From: Aurantiacibacter luteus
Lineage (GTDB): Bacteria > Pseudomonadota > Alphaproteobacteria > Sphingomonadales > Sphingomonadaceae
Direction: 5' to 3'
Length of the DNA stretch: 64,000 nt
NCBI RefSeq assembly: GCF_001010945.1
Contig: NZ_LBHB01000001.1
Location: 62,001-126,000 of the forward strand
Shown here: in pieces, positions 7,655 through 16,868 of the stretch
Position numbering within the stretch: position 1 is the stretch's first letter
Layout: every line of letters begins with the position of its first letter
Notes under the pieces: model-generated
What the model saw: only the letters and a program-made list of their open reading frames with translations
Told to the model about the DNA's origin: nothing
The model's database searches: none
Made by a program: the position numbers and the translations under genes

Positions 7655-8524
7655 ATGAAACAGCCCGCCAAAGGCCCCTCGCAGCCCGACCCGCGCCCGC
7701 AGGAGGAAACGGTGGGTTACGACGTCATCGACGGCGTCGCCTGGGTGCGCTTCAACCGCCCCGACAAGCGCAACTGCATGAGCCCCAAGCTCAATCGCCA
7801 GATGCTCAAGGTGCTGGAGGAACTGGAGTTCGACGACCGCGTGCAGGTGCTCGTGCTGACGGGCGAGGGCGAGGCATGGTCCGCCGGCATGGACCTGCTC
7901 GAATACTTCCGCGCCGCCGAGCAGGAGGGCCTCCACAAGACCCGCCAGCACCAGCGCGAGGCCTACGGCTGGTGGGAACGCCTGCGCTGGTACGAGAAGC
8001 CGACGATCGCCATGATCAACGGCTGGTGCTTCGGCGGCGCCTACGGCCCGCTGTTCGCCTGCGATCTCGCCTTCTGCTCCGACGACGCGCAGTTTGGCCT
8101 GTCTGAGATCAACTGGGCCATCCTGCCCGGCGGCGGCGCCTCCAAGGTGGCGGCAGAGCTGATGGGTTTCCGCGATGCCATGTACCACGCGATGATGGGT
8201 GAAAACCTCTCCGGCAAGGAAGCCGCGGCCAAGGGCATGGTCAACGAGAGCCTGCCCGCCGACCAACTGAAGGACCGCGTGCAGGCCGTCGCCGACGTGC
8301 TCAAGAAGAAGGACGGCCACGCCCTGCGCGCGACCAAGTGGGCCGTGCGCCGCGTGCGCGAGATGACCTACGACAACGCCGAGGACTACCTGATCCGCGC
8401 GCAGGAAGCATTGAACGACTTCGGCGGCTGGGAGACGCGCAAGGAGGCGACCCGCCAGTTCCTCGACGAGAAGACCTTCAAGCCGGGCCTCGGCGCTTTC
8501 GACAAGAGCAAGCTGGAAGGCTGA
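7655..8524 (+). CDS. ferB: Feruloyl-CoA (p-hydroxycinnamoyl-CoA) hydratase/lyase
   Basis: The product (289 aa) is a crotonase-superfamily enzyme of the hydroxycinnamoyl-CoA hydratase-lyase type. These hydrate feruloyl-CoA and split it to vanillin and acetyl-CoA. Typical blocks are NRPDKRNCMSPKLN, SAGMDLLEYF (oxyanion/active region, with the M-D-L-x-E-Y-F pattern of this subfamily), NGWCFGGAYGPL and LSEINWAILPGGG. The ATG at 7655 follows ACAGGAG at a good distance. The acyl-CoA synthetase gene starts 2 nt after its stop, giving a ferBA operon. No vanillin dehydrogenase gene is in the window, so the next step must be encoded elsewhere. Confidence 0.9.
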   Translation: MKQPAKGPSQPDPRPQEETVGYDVIDGVAWVRFNRPDKRNCMSPKLNRQMLKVLEELEFDDRVQVLVLTGEGEAWSAGMDLLEYFRAAEQEGLHKTRQHQREAYGWWERLRWYEKPTIAMINGWCFGGAYGPLFACDLAFCSDDAQFGLSEINWAILPGGGASKVAAELMGFRDAMYHAMMGENLSGKEAAAKGMVNESLPADQLKDRVQAVADVLKKKDGHALRATKWAVRRVREMTYDNAEDYLIRAQEALNDFGGWETRKEATRQFLDEKTFKPGLGAFDKSKLEG

Positions 8525-8526
8525 CC

Positions 8527-10656
8527 ATGATCACCTCGCGCCGTTTCACCAATGCCCAGATCGACCGGCTGCTGCGCCCGAAATCGGTGGCGGTGATCGG
8601 CGCGTCGGACAGGCACGGCGCGCTCGGCTGCACTTTGCTGAACAACCTCGTGCAGTACGAGTTCGGGGGCGCGATCTATCCGGTCAATCCCAAGCGCGAC
8701 GAGTTGCAGGGGCTGGCCGTGGTGAAGGATGTGGCCGACCTGCCGGACGGGGTAGATTGCGCCGTGCTGGCCATCCCGCGTGCCTTCGTGGTCGATACCG
8801 TGCGCCAGCTCGGCGAAAAGGGCTGCGGCGCGGTGGTGATCTACGCCGCGGGCTTTTCCGAAGCGGGCAAAGATGGTGCGCGCGACCAGGCCGAAATCGC
8901 CCGCATCGCTGCCCGGCACGGCATGATCGTCGAAGGGCCCAACTGCCTCGGCTGCACCAACTATGTCGACCGCATCCCGCTGACCTTCGTCGAGATCAAC
9001 ATGGCAACGCCGCCCGCAGGAGCGCGCGCGGTCGGCATCGCCAGCCAGTCCGGCGCGCTCGCGGCGGTAATCGCGACGACGCTGCACCCGCGCGGCTGCT
9101 ACGTGTCCACATCGGTTTCGACCGGTAACGAGGCGGCCTCGGGCGTGGAGGACTACGTCGAATGGCTGGTGGACGACCCGGCGACCCACGTCATCGCCAT
9201 GTACGTCGAGACCTTTCGCCGTCCCGCCGCCTTCCTCGCCGCCGCCCGCCGCGCGCGGGAGGCTGGCAAGCCCATCGTGCTGCTGCACCCGGGCAAGAGC
9301 GCCAAGGCGCAGGAAAGCGCCGCCACGCACACCGGCGCGATGGCGGGAGACTACCAGCTGATGCGCGCCAAGCTCGCGCGCGAGGGAGTGATCTTCGCCG
9401 ACACGCTGGAGGAGCTTTGCGACATCGCCACCATCGCCGTCACCTGCGACAGCCTGCCCGGCGCGAACATGGTGGTGCTGGGGGAGAGCGGCGCGCTGCG
9501 CGGTCTCGCCTTCGACCTGGCGCAGGACGTGGGGCTCGACCTGCTGCATCTCGACGACGAGAACTCGCCGGAACTGCGCGCGGTGCTGCCGGACTTCGTG
9601 CCCGTTTCCAACCCCACCGATATCACCGCCGTGGGCCTCTCCGAACCGGCGATCTATACCCACCTTCTGCGTGCGTTGCTGGACGACGACCGCGTGGGCA
9701 GCGTGGTCGCCAGCATAATCCAGTCCGATCCGATCACCTCGAAAATCAAGTTTCCCGCCATCCGCGCCGCGCTGGACGGCGGCAAGGTGAGCAAGCCACT
9801 GGTTTTTGCCGGGGTGGACGAGGGCGCGACAGTGCCGCCCGAATACGTCGCCGACCTGCGCGCCGCGGGCATTCCGTGGTTCCCCAGCACCGAGCGCGCC
9901 TACCGCGCCATCGCCCGCCTCGCCGATCTCGCCAAGCGCGACCTGGCGGACCGTTCGGGCGATCCCATCGTGCTGGACGGACTGGACGCGGTCGGCGGCG
10001 TGGTCCCCGAATACCGTGCCAAGGACCTGTTGCGGACCGCGGGCATCGAATTTCCGCGAGGCCGGTTCGTAGCGATGGACCAGGGCGCGGTGCAGGACGC
10101 GGGGCGCGAGCTCGGCTACCCGGTGGTGCTCAAGGCGCAGTCCGCGCGCCTCAGCCACAAGTCCGATGCCGGCGGCGTGGCGGTGAGCCTCGCCGATGAC
10201 GGCGCGCTGTGCCAGGCCTATCGAGACATGGCGCTGGCCCTGCGCACATACAATGCGAGCATCGAATACGACGGGATGCTGGTGGAGGCGATGGGTGCGC
10301 GCGGCACCGAGATGATCGTCGGCGCCAAACACGATCCCGAATGGGGGCCGGTGGTGCTGGCGGGCTTCGGCGGGGTAACGGCGGAAATCCTGAAGGACGT
10401 GAAACTGTTCACGCCCGACCTCGGCGTGGAGCAGGTCAGAGCCGGGCTGCTGGGCCTGCAACAGGCCCCGCTTCTGATCGGCTGGCGCGGTTCGCCCGCG
10501 CTCGATGTGGACGCGCTGGCGGAGCTGATAGTCCGGGTCGGGCGGGTGATGGCGGGCAACCCGCGCATACGCGAGATCGACCTCAACCCGGTCGTCGCCT
10601 ATCCGGCTGGGCAGGGGGTGATGGCGCTCGATGCGCTGATGCTCGTCGAGGACTGA
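8527..10656 (+). CDS. ferA: Feruloyl-CoA synthetase, NDP-forming acyl-CoA synthetase family
   Basis: The 709-aa protein has the fused layout of NDP-forming acyl-CoA synthetases. A CoA-binding domain comes first (LLRPKSVAVIGAS, YPVNPKRDEL). A succinyl-CoA-ligase-like domain follows, with the phospho-His-type segment AATHTGAMAGDY around residue 265. An ATP-grasp domain (about 480-700) closes the protein, with PVVLKAQSARLSHKSDAGGV and REIDLNPVVAYP. FerA of SYK-6, which activates ferulate and related hydroxycinnamates, belongs to this family rather than to the AMP-forming one. Direct coupling to the hydratase/lyase gene supports the same role here. The ATG at 8527 follows the ferB stop by 2 nt. 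Substrate range is inferred. Confidence 0.87.
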   Translation: MITSRRFTNAQIDRLLRPKSVAVIGASDRHGALGCTLLNNLVQYEFGGAIYPVNPKRDELQGLAVVKDVADLPDGVDCAVLAIPRAFVVDTVRQLGEKGCGAVVIYAAGFSEAGKDGARDQAEIARIAARHGMIVEGPNCLGCTNYVDRIPLTFVEINMATPPAGARAVGIASQSGALAAVIATTLHPRGCYVSTSVSTGNEAASGVEDYVEWLVDDPATHVIAMYVETFRRPAAFLAAARRAREAGKPIVLLHPGKSAKAQESAATHTGAMAGDYQLMRAKLAREGVIFADTLEELCDIATIAVTCDSLPGANMVVLGESGALRGLAFDLAQDVGLDLLHLDDENSPELRAVLPDFVPVSNPTDITAVGLSEPAIYTHLLRALLDDDRVGSVVASIIQSDPITSKIKFPAIRAALDGGKVSKPLVFAGVDEGATVPPEYVADLRAAGIPWFPSTERAYRAIARLADLAKRDLADRSGDPIVLDGLDAVGGVVPEYRAKDLLRTAGIEFPRGRFVAMDQGAVQDAGRELGYPVVLKAQSARLSHKSDAGGVAVSLADDGALCQAYRDMALALRTYNASIEYDGMLVEAMGARGTEMIVGAKHDPEWGPVVLAGFGGVTAEILKDVKLFTPDLGVEQVRAGLLGLQQAPLLIGWRGSPALDVDALAELIVRVGRVMAGNPRIREIDLNPVVAYPAGQGVMALDALMLVED

Positions 10657-11136
10657 CTTTCGTGAGCTTTGCCGCGGCTGTTGCTGCAGCGCGGCGCACT
10701 ATGGCGAAGCAATTGTCAGGTGCGCGGCAGTACGGCCAGGTTAGGGACAGACTGACAGACAATGGCTTGGCAAAAACCGACCATCTGAGCAGTTCTCCTT
10801 AAACCGCAAGAATAGCTGCGAAGGCGCCTCGTAAATTCGATTGCGCAGCAGGCCCATCGCCAAACAGTCTCGATTGCAGCGCCCGGCCGTTAATGGCGGA
10901 CTTTCTGTCACACTGCAGCTTCGGATTGATCGCTGCCGATGACCGTCCCGATCGTAGTCGTTCCGCTCGGACCTCCAGCTGAGGCCCGGCAAGCTGGAGC
11001 GCGCAAATCTGCTTGAGGCGACGAGCGACTTTGCCACGCTCAGGATTAAGGATTGGGCATTTTCAATGACCCTGAGCTCTCGTTGAGGCTATCGGAGCAG
11101 GAGACAGCAGATATCAGACCCGCCTACGCAAAAGAA
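10657..11136. other. Gene-poor stretch, probably decayed coding DNA
   Basis: Between ferA and the OmpA terminator there are about 480 nt of lower GC than the flanks. The only sizeable frame is on the minus strand (10741-11037, 98 codons, rich in Ser, Arg and Cys), and it has no recognisable motif or ribosome-binding site. No terminator for ferBA, promoter or RNA gene is obvious. Decayed coding or mobile DNA is the simplest reading. Confidence 0.4.
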
Positions 11137-11166
11137 AAGGCCGCCGGGATCGTTCCCGGCGGCCTT
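11137..11166 (-). terminator. Rho-independent terminator of the OmpA gene
   Basis: A perfect 13-bp stem (11137-11149 with 11154-11166) has a 4-nt loop and starts about 24 nt beyond the OmpA stop codon. Read on the minus strand it is followed by TTTTCTTTTG, a good U-tract. The plus strand after the stem reads TTCCTTTGCC, which is weaker, so it works mainly for ompA. Confidence 0.88.
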
Positions 11167-11189
11167 TCCTTTGCCTTGGCGGCTAGGGC

Positions 11190-12407
11190 TTAGTTGCCCG
11201 AGCCCGGACCGTAGGTCACTTCCACGCGGCGGTTCTGCAGCTCGCGCACACCGTCGGCGGTGGCGACGCGCGGCTGGGATTCGCCGAACGCCTGGCTGGA
11301 GATGCGCGCGGCGGGGATGCCACGGCCGGTCATGTAGTCGCGCACGGCGGCGTTACGACGCTCGGACAGGCCGACGTTGTAGGTCGCGGTACCCGAACGG
11401 TCGGCGTGACCGGCGAGCATGACGCGGGCGGTTCCGCAGTCACGGTAGGCGGTGACGGCCGAGTTCAGCACGGTCGCAGCTTCCGGCGTGATGTCCGAGC
11501 GATCCCAGTCGAAGAACACGATGTACGGACCCGTGTTGCACTGCGCCACAGGCGGCGGAGGCGGCGGGGGCGGCGGCGGCGGGGGCGGCGGGGGCGGCGG
11601 CGGCGGCGGGGGCGGCGGAGGCGCGATCACCTCGTCCACACCGCCGAGCATGAAGCGCAGGCCCAGCGACGCGATGTGCTGGGTCGAATCGACTTCGAAG
11701 CTGCCCGGGAAGTTGCGATCGATGATGTTGGCTTCGTCGATCAGGCCGCGGTACTTGTACTCGGCAAAAAGCTGGGTACGCGGACCGAGGTCGCCCGACA
11801 CGCCGAGGATGCCCTGATAGGCAAAGGTGGTGTCCGCATCGTTGGCGATCAGGACGCCGCTCGGGATGTAGTCGACGTCGATGACGTAGATACCGGCACC
11901 GGCACCGATGTAAGGCTTAACCGCACCGAGGTTGAAGTCGTACAGCGCGTTCAGGAAGACGCCGTAGGTCTCCACGTCGCCCTGGCCGTCGGCCAGCGCT
12001 TCGTCGACGGAGTTGCCGGTGATTGCGCCGCGGGTCAGGATGGCGGCATCCTGCTGGCCGATGTTCGTGCCACCGACGAAGGCATTGCGGTGGAAGTCGA
12101 TGTCGTAGGTGACATACGAACCGTCCAGCTCCAGGCGGAAGCCGTTGTCGAAGGCGTAGCCGAGCTGCGCGTTGGCATTCCAGCCGAGATCGACATTGGT
12201 GTCGAAGCCGTATTCGGTACCGGCCGCGATGGCGGGGTAGTTACGGTTCGGACGGGTGGTGGCGGGCACGGTGTCGTCCAGCGTGCCGCGGTTTTCCATG
12301 TCCTCGGCGGTGGCAACGCCGCCGCTGATGGCGATGTAGGGGTCGGCGTGTGCGACCGCCGGAATGGCGAGCGCCGCAACCGACGCAGTAAGCAGGAGTT
12401 TCTTCAT
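11190..12407 (-). CDS. ompA: OmpA family outer-membrane porin with polyproline linker
   Basis: The product (405 aa) has a signal peptide ending AIPAVAHA, then an eight-stranded-barrel-type domain (about residues 22-255, with YIGAGAGIYVIDVDY and IASLGLRFML). A run of 24 prolines follows at residues 263-286, then the peptidoglycan-binding OmpA domain (YIVFFDWDRSDITPEA, MLAGHADRSGT, NVGLSERRNAAVRDYM, NRRVEV). It should sit in the outer membrane and anchor it to the cell wall. The start at 12407 follows AAGGAAAAATA; the longer upstream frame lacks a signal peptide. A strong terminator follows. The proline run is coded almost only by CCG/CCC/CCT and may vary in length. Confidence 0.92.
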   Translation of the reverse strand: MKKLLLTASVAALAIPAVAHADPYIAISGGVATAEDMENRGTLDDTVPATTRPNRNYPAIAAGTEYGFDTNVDLGWNANAQLGYAFDNGFRLELDGSYVTYDIDFHRNAFVGGTNIGQQDAAILTRGAITGNSVDEALADGQGDVETYGVFLNALYDFNLGAVKPYIGAGAGIYVIDVDYIPSGVLIANDADTTFAYQGILGVSGDLGPRTQLFAEYKYRGLIDEANIIDRNFPGSFEVDSTQHIASLGLRFMLGGVDEVIAPPPPPPPPPPPPPPPPPPPPPPPPVAQCNTGPYIVFFDWDRSDITPEAATVLNSAVTAYRDCGTARVMLAGHADRSGTATYNVGLSERRNAAVRDYMTGRGIPAARISSQAFGESQPRVATADGVRELQNRRVEVTYGPGSGN

Positions 12408-12558
12408 TATTTTTCCTTCGTTATTAGCGGGGGCTGCTTCCATCCCGCGTTGGTAAGGCAATTCACGCTCTACGCCTTCGTTCCGCGACTGCGAAGACTC
12501 CGGTGTTTCTAATTGAAGGGTGTTGCGAAATTGCCGCACATGGCGATCGGCAAGCTTA

Positions 12559-13743
12559 TCAGAATGCGGAAATCCCCGTGATCGCCCGGCCGAGGATCAG
12601 CGCGTGCACATCGTGCGTACCCTCGTAGGTGTTTACGGTTTCCAAATTCGCCATGTGGCGCATCACCTGATATTCCTCGGAAATTCCGTTACCGCCGTGC
12701 ATGTCGCGCGCCACGCGCGCAATGGCGAGCGCCTTGCCCACGTTGTTGCGCTTGACCACGCTGATCATTTCGGGCGCGAACCGCCCTTCGTCCATCAGCC
12801 TGCCGACGCGTAACGAACCCTGCAGGCCGAGCCCGATCTCGGTCGCCATGTCGGCGAGCTTGAGCTGGTAGAGCTGCTTGGAGGCCAGCGGGACGCCGAA
12901 CTGGTGCCGGTCGAGCCCGTATTGCCGCGCGGCGTGATAGCAGAACTCGGCCGCACCCATGCTGCCCCATGAAATGCCGTAGCGCGCGCGGTTGAGGCAG
13001 CCGAAGGGGCCCTTCATGCCCTCGACATTGGGCAGCAGGGCATCTGCCGGCAGCTTCACCTCGTCCATCTGGATCATGCCGGTGGTGCTGGCGCGCAGCG
13101 AAAGCTTGCCGTGGATCTTGGGCGCTTCCAGCCCTTTCATGCCCTTGTCGAGCACGAAGCCGCGCACCTTGCCGCCGTGGGCCTCGCTCTTGGCCCAGAC
13201 CACGAAGACGTCGGCGAATGGGGCGTTCGAGATCCAGGTCTTGGCGCCGCTGATGGAATATCCGTCGCCGTCCTTCTTCGCGACGGTCCGCATCCCGGCG
13301 GGATCGGAGCCGGCATCGGGCTCGGTGAGGCCGAAGCACCCGATCAGTTCGCCGCTGGCGAGACCGGGAAGATATTTCGCGTGCTGTTCGGCAGAGCCGT
13401 AGGCGTGGATCGGATACATCACGAGGCTCGACTGCACGCTCGCCATCGAGCGGTAGCCGCTGTCCACGCGCTCGATCTCGCGCGCGACGAGTCCATAGGC
13501 GACATAGCTCGCCCCAGCGCCGCCGAATTCCTCGGGGATGGTGACGCCCAGCAGGCCCGCCGCGCCCATCATAGGGAACAGCTCGGGATCGTCTTTCTCC
13601 TGCGAATAGGCCGCGATGACGCGCGGTTGCAGTTCGCCCTGCGCGAACGCGCGCGCGGCATCGCGCACCAAGCGTTCCTCGTCGGTGAGCTGGGTTTCGA
13701 GATCGAAGGGGTCGGCCCAATCGAAGGGCACCATGCCGGCCAT
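12559..13743 (-). CDS. gcdH: Glutaryl-CoA dehydrogenase (acyl-CoA dehydrogenase)
   Basis: The 394-aa protein shows the glutaryl-CoA dehydrogenase pattern: N-terminal [32 protein letters not shown] and [19 protein letters not shown]. The C-terminal catalytic-Glu block [19 protein letters not shown] follows. It would oxidise and decarboxylate glutaryl-CoA to crotonyl-CoA in lysine/tryptophan breakdown, with FAD and electron-transfer flavoprotein. The ATG at 13743 is preceded by AAGGAGACC; an upstream in-frame extension has no such site. It appears monocistronic, with OmpA downstream and a receiver gene upstream. Confidence 0.9.
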   Translation of the reverse strand: MAGMVPFDWADPFDLETQLTDEERLVRDAARAFAQGELQPRVIAAYSQEKDDPELFPMMGAAGLLGVTIPEEFGGAGASYVAYGLVAREIERVDSGYRSMASVQSSLVMYPIHAYGSAEQHAKYLPGLASGELIGCFGLTEPDAGSDPAGMRTVAKKDGDGYSISGAKTWISNAPFADVFVVWAKSEAHGGKVRGFVLDKGMKGLEAPKIHGKLSLRASTTGMIQMDEVKLPADALLPNVEGMKGPFGCLNRARYGISWGSMGAAEFCYHAARQYGLDRHQFGVPLASKQLYQLKLADMATEIGLGLQGSLRVGRLMDEGRFAPEMISVVKRNNVGKALAIARVARDMHGGNGISEEYQVMRHMANLETVNTYEGTHDVHALILGRAITGISAF

Positions 13744-13807
13744 GAATCTGGTCTCCTTTGAAACCGCCCTAGGCAAGGTCGCCGTGGGCGGCAAGGAGGG
13801 ATCGGGA

Positions 13808-14188
13808 CTAGTGCACCCGTTCGCGCGCGCACTCGATCATGGCGATCAGCTTGTCGGGCGGACACGGCTTGCTGGCAGCCTGCGCCAAGGGATACCGCTG
13901 GGCAATCTCGCCGGGCGTAACGTGGCCGGAATGGAAGATGATGGGGACGCCCGCCTCGGTCAGCGCGTCGGCCAGTGGGAAGACCTCGCCACCGGCGGTC
14001 ATCACGTCGAGGATGGCCACGTCGGGCATTTCCTGGTCGATCGCGATGAAGGCATGGTCCTTGTTGGCGTAAGGCCCTTCAACCTTGTAGCCGAGATCGC
14101 GCACGGTCTCGGACAGGTCGAGCGCGATGATGAACTCGTCTTCGACCACGAGCACGGTGGGCTGATGTGAAAGGTTCTGACTTACCAT
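13808..14188 (-). CDS. Single-domain response regulator receiver
   Basis: The product (126 aa) is a lone receiver domain. The acidic pair lies in VVEDEF, the phospho-acceptor Asp in VAILDVM, the Thr/Ser-type switch in IIFHSGH and the conserved Lys in AASKPCPP. There is no output domain, so it would act by protein contact, like the CheY-like proteins common in alphaproteobacterial stress (PhyR-related) or motility circuits. No kinase gene is near. The upstream 100 nt contain a direct start context, but no clear promoter was identified. Confidence 0.85.
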   Translation of the reverse strand: MVSQNLSHQPTVLVVEDEFIIALDLSETVRDLGYKVEGPYANKDHAFIAIDQEMPDVAILDVMTAGGEVFPLADALTEAGVPIIFHSGHVTPGEIAQRYPLAQAASKPCPPDKLIAMIECARERVH

Positions 14189-14291
14189 AGTGAGTTCGCG
14201 CTCCGTCCGTCCACCGAAGTGTAACAAACATTACGTCACAAAGGCCGTAGGGTTCCCGCGAAGCCTTATGGCGGGTTAACCCTTTCGCGGG

Positions 14292-14930
14292 TCAGAGCTT
14301 GCCGAAGCGTTCTTCGTAACCGGTTATATCGTCCGCTGCCAAGAAGCGGGCCTGTTCCACCCATTCATCGCGGGCAATACGGCCTTGGAAGCGGCCGAGC
14401 TGGTCGTCGATACGCACTATTTCGGCATCGTCCCAGGCGGCGATCTGGGCGAAGCTGGTGACGCCGAGCCCGGCGAGCAGGTTGACGATCTTGGGGCCAA
14501 CGCCCTTGATGCGAAGCAGGTCGTCGCCTTCGCTGGCGGCGGGTGCGGGCCGTTCCGCCAGCTCGGCGGGAACCTCTTTCATCGCGTCGCGCGCGTTGCC
14601 GGGCGCGCCGGCCTCGGCGTCGGCTATTTCGGTGGCGGCGGCGGTGCGGTCGAAGTTGGCGGCGGCCGAGGTGGGCCCGGGCGCAACCTCGGCGATTTCC
14701 TGCCGTTCGATCCGCTCGTCCGCAGCCTCGCGCCGGGGCATGGCCGCCTCGGCGGCGCTCGGCGCGTCGATCAGCGCCTGGTTTCGGCGAGCGACCCCTT
14801 CGCCCTCGGGCCGCTCGGCAATCTCCACCCTGGTCTTGCGCGAAGCGTGGAACAGCCAGAACGCCAGCGCCGCCGCAACGACGAGCGCGATGATGACGAG
14901 GGCGAGATTGTCTTGCAGAACCTGGGGCAT
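14292..14930 (-). CDS. Membrane-anchored helix-hairpin-helix domain protein
   Basis: The 212-residue protein has one N-terminal membrane helix (LALVIIALVVAAALAFWLF). An Ala/Glu-rich low-complexity middle (about 35-135) follows. The C-terminal helix-hairpin-helix module reads LLRIKGVGPKIVNLLAGLGVTSFAQIAAW and then IDDQLGRFQGRIARDEWVEQA. The latter resembles the tail found in several alphaproteobacterial NuoE-associated or flap-endonuclease-like proteins. The function is unknown; DNA or protein binding near the membrane is possible. It lies just downstream of the VWA protein gene on the same strand (40-nt gap). Confidence 0.7.
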   Translation of the reverse strand: MPQVLQDNLALVIIALVVAAALAFWLFHASRKTRVEIAERPEGEGVARRNQALIDAPSAAEAAMPRREAADERIERQEIAEVAPGPTSAAANFDRTAAATEIADAEAGAPGNARDAMKEVPAELAERPAPAASEGDDLLRIKGVGPKIVNLLAGLGVTSFAQIAAWDDAEIVRIDDQLGRFQGRIARDEWVEQARFLAADDITGYEERFGKL

Positions 14931-14970
14931 GGGGCGGCAAATCCTTGTGGGTCGTGCCGCCCCCTAACCG

Positions 14971-16788
14971 TCAGGGGCGGCGTGTGTCCATCGCCTGCGC
15001 GAGACTGGCGAGCTGGAGGAACTCGGACCTCCAGTAACCATCCTGCGCGCCCGCCAGTTCCACCGCGTCGCGGTAGGTGAAGCCATTCATCAGCGTGTCG
15101 CCGCGCAGCAGCTGGCCGTAGGCGGCCACCGCGCTGGCAAAGGCGAGGTCGCCTCGCGCCGGGCCCGCACGTTCCATCGTGCGCGCCGCGATGGGGCGCT
15201 CGATCAGCCGCGAGCGGTCCTCGCCCGGCAGTTTGTAGCGCAGCTGGACGAAGGCCATCTCGTCGGTCCGGGTAGGGGCGGGCGCGTCGGGCCGCGCTTC
15301 GTAACGCCGCTCGCGCATCCAGCCTCTGCCGCCTGCCGGAACGACCTCGTAGAGCGCGGTGACCTGATGGCCTGCACCGATGTCGCCCGCATCGACGGCG
15401 TCGTTGTCGAAGTCCTCCTCGCGCAGGGCGCGGTTCTCGTAGCCGATCAGGCGATACTGGCTGACGCGGGCGGGATTGAACTCGACCTGGATCTTCACGT
15501 CGTGGGCGATGGTGAAGAGGGTGGAGGTCATCTCCTCGGACAGCACCTTGCGCGCCTCGAACGCTGAGTCGATGTAGGCGTAGTTGCCGTTCCCGTGGTC
15601 GGCGATCTGCTCCATCATCGCGTCGTTGAGGTTGCCGGTGCCGAAACCCAGCGTGGTCAGCGTGATGCCGCTGTCGCGCTGCTGCTCGATCAGTTCGATC
15701 AGCGCATCGCGGTCGCTGACGCCGACATTGAAGTCGCCGTCGGTCGCCAGGATCACGCGGTTGACGCCGTCCTCGATGAAGCTGCCGCGCGCGACGTCGT
15801 AGGCGAGCTGGATACCGGCGCCGCCAGCGGTCGAGCCGCCGGCGTAGAGGCTGGCGAGCGCCTGGCGGATCCTGCACTCGTCGTTGGTCGGCTCCAGCAC
15901 AACGCCCGCCGCCCCGGCATAGACGACGATGGAGACGCGGTCGCCGCGCTGCAGTTCGCTCGCCAGCATGGCCATCGCGGTCTGCACCAGCGGCAGCTTG
16001 TCGCGGCTGTTCATCGAGCCCGACACGTCGAGCAGGAAGATGAGGTTCGCCGCCGGCCGCTCTGCGCGTGGCAGGTCGTATCCGCGCAGGCCCACGCGTA
16101 GCAGGCGGGTGTCGGCATTCCACGGCGTGACCGCCATGTCAGTGGTGACGCTGAATGGCTGGGTGCGGTCCTCGGGCAGCGGGTAGTCGTAGCGGAAGTA
16201 GTTGATCATCTCCTCGGTCCGCACGGCGGCGGCGGGCGGCATGTTGCCGTCGGACAGGAAGCGGCGGACGTTGGCATAGGCGCCGGTGTCGACATCGACC
16301 GAGAAGGTGCTGACAGGCTGCCGGTGCGCCCAGATCGCCGGTGCGACCTCTTCGCCGTCGTACTGCTCGCGGCCCGGATCGACGGGGGCCTGGACGGCGG
16401 GGATCCAGTGGTAGCGGCTTTCGGAGACAGCGGGCGGGGCGCTCGCCGGACTTGTGGCAGCCTCGGCGGCATCTGCTAAAGCATCGCCGATGCGCGAGCC
16501 CGTGACGACGAGTGGAGCGGACGGGGAAACCATGACCGGCGGTGGGGGCGGTGGTGGCGGAGGCGGAGGCGGCGGAGCGACGCCCTGCACGCTCGCCTGC
16601 CGGCCATAGGCGATCTCGCGCTGGTCGCGCGGCTCGGGCAGCTTGCAGCCATCGGGCAGAGGCGGAGCCTCGGCGATTGGCAGGGCGATGCGAGAGCCTT
16701 GCTGCGCCTGCAACGGCGCGAAGCCGCTCGGCCCTGCGAGCATCCCGGCGATGGCGAGAACGGCAGTGCTTCTGGCAAAAAGGTTCAT
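14971..16788 (-). CDS. Secreted von Willebrand factor A domain protein (YfbK-like)
   Basis: The product (605 aa) has a signal peptide (cleavage near PLQA-QQ), a 13-proline run at about residues 72-84, and a VWA-associated N-terminal region (STFSVDVDTGAYANVRRFL). The VWA domain itself carries an intact MIDAS, LLDVSGSMN, with ATDGDFNVG further on. A C-terminal DUF3520-like part ends the protein. E. coli YfbK has the same order. It probably mediates metal-dependent adhesion or assembly in the periplasm or outer membrane. The ATG at 16788 follows AGGGGGAAA. The frame extends far upstream into the flippase gene, but that part is antisense noise. Confidence 0.85.
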   Translation of the reverse strand: MNLFARSTAVLAIAGMLAGPSGFAPLQAQQGSRIALPIAEAPPLPDGCKLPEPRDQREIAYGRQASVQGVAPPPPPPPPPPPPPVMVSPSAPLVVTGSRIGDALADAAEAATSPASAPPAVSESRYHWIPAVQAPVDPGREQYDGEEVAPAIWAHRQPVSTFSVDVDTGAYANVRRFLSDGNMPPAAAVRTEEMINYFRYDYPLPEDRTQPFSVTTDMAVTPWNADTRLLRVGLRGYDLPRAERPAANLIFLLDVSGSMNSRDKLPLVQTAMAMLASELQRGDRVSIVVYAGAAGVVLEPTNDECRIRQALASLYAGGSTAGGAGIQLAYDVARGSFIEDGVNRVILATDGDFNVGVSDRDALIELIEQQRDSGITLTTLGFGTGNLNDAMMEQIADHGNGNYAYIDSAFEARKVLSEEMTSTLFTIAHDVKIQVEFNPARVSQYRLIGYENRALREEDFDNDAVDAGDIGAGHQVTALYEVVPAGGRGWMRERRYEARPDAPAPTRTDEMAFVQLRYKLPGEDRSRLIERPIAARTMERAGPARGDLAFASAVAAYGQLLRGDTLMNGFTYRDAVELAGAQDGYWRSEFLQLASLAQAMDTRRP

Positions 16789-16868
16789 CGATTTCCCCCT
16801 ATGATATTTTGCATCATTGATGCGCGGGGGCGGTGAACGGCTTGTGAATGGCGATGAAGCGAGCGTCG

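Noticed and set aside
8386-10461. 691-codon minus-strand frame opposite ferA
   Set aside because: Antisense to the clear NDP-forming synthetase; His/Arg-rich without motifs.
5523-10656. A single aromatic-catabolic island including ygiD
   Set aside because: The dioxygenase is of the YgiD type rather than LigAB, has its own AraC neighbour and is separated by an unrelated membrane gene; linkage is not supported.
11550-11621. Simple-sequence artefact instead of coding DNA in ompA
   Set aside because: Frame and both flanking domains continue through it, and a proline-rich linker is common in OmpA of this group.
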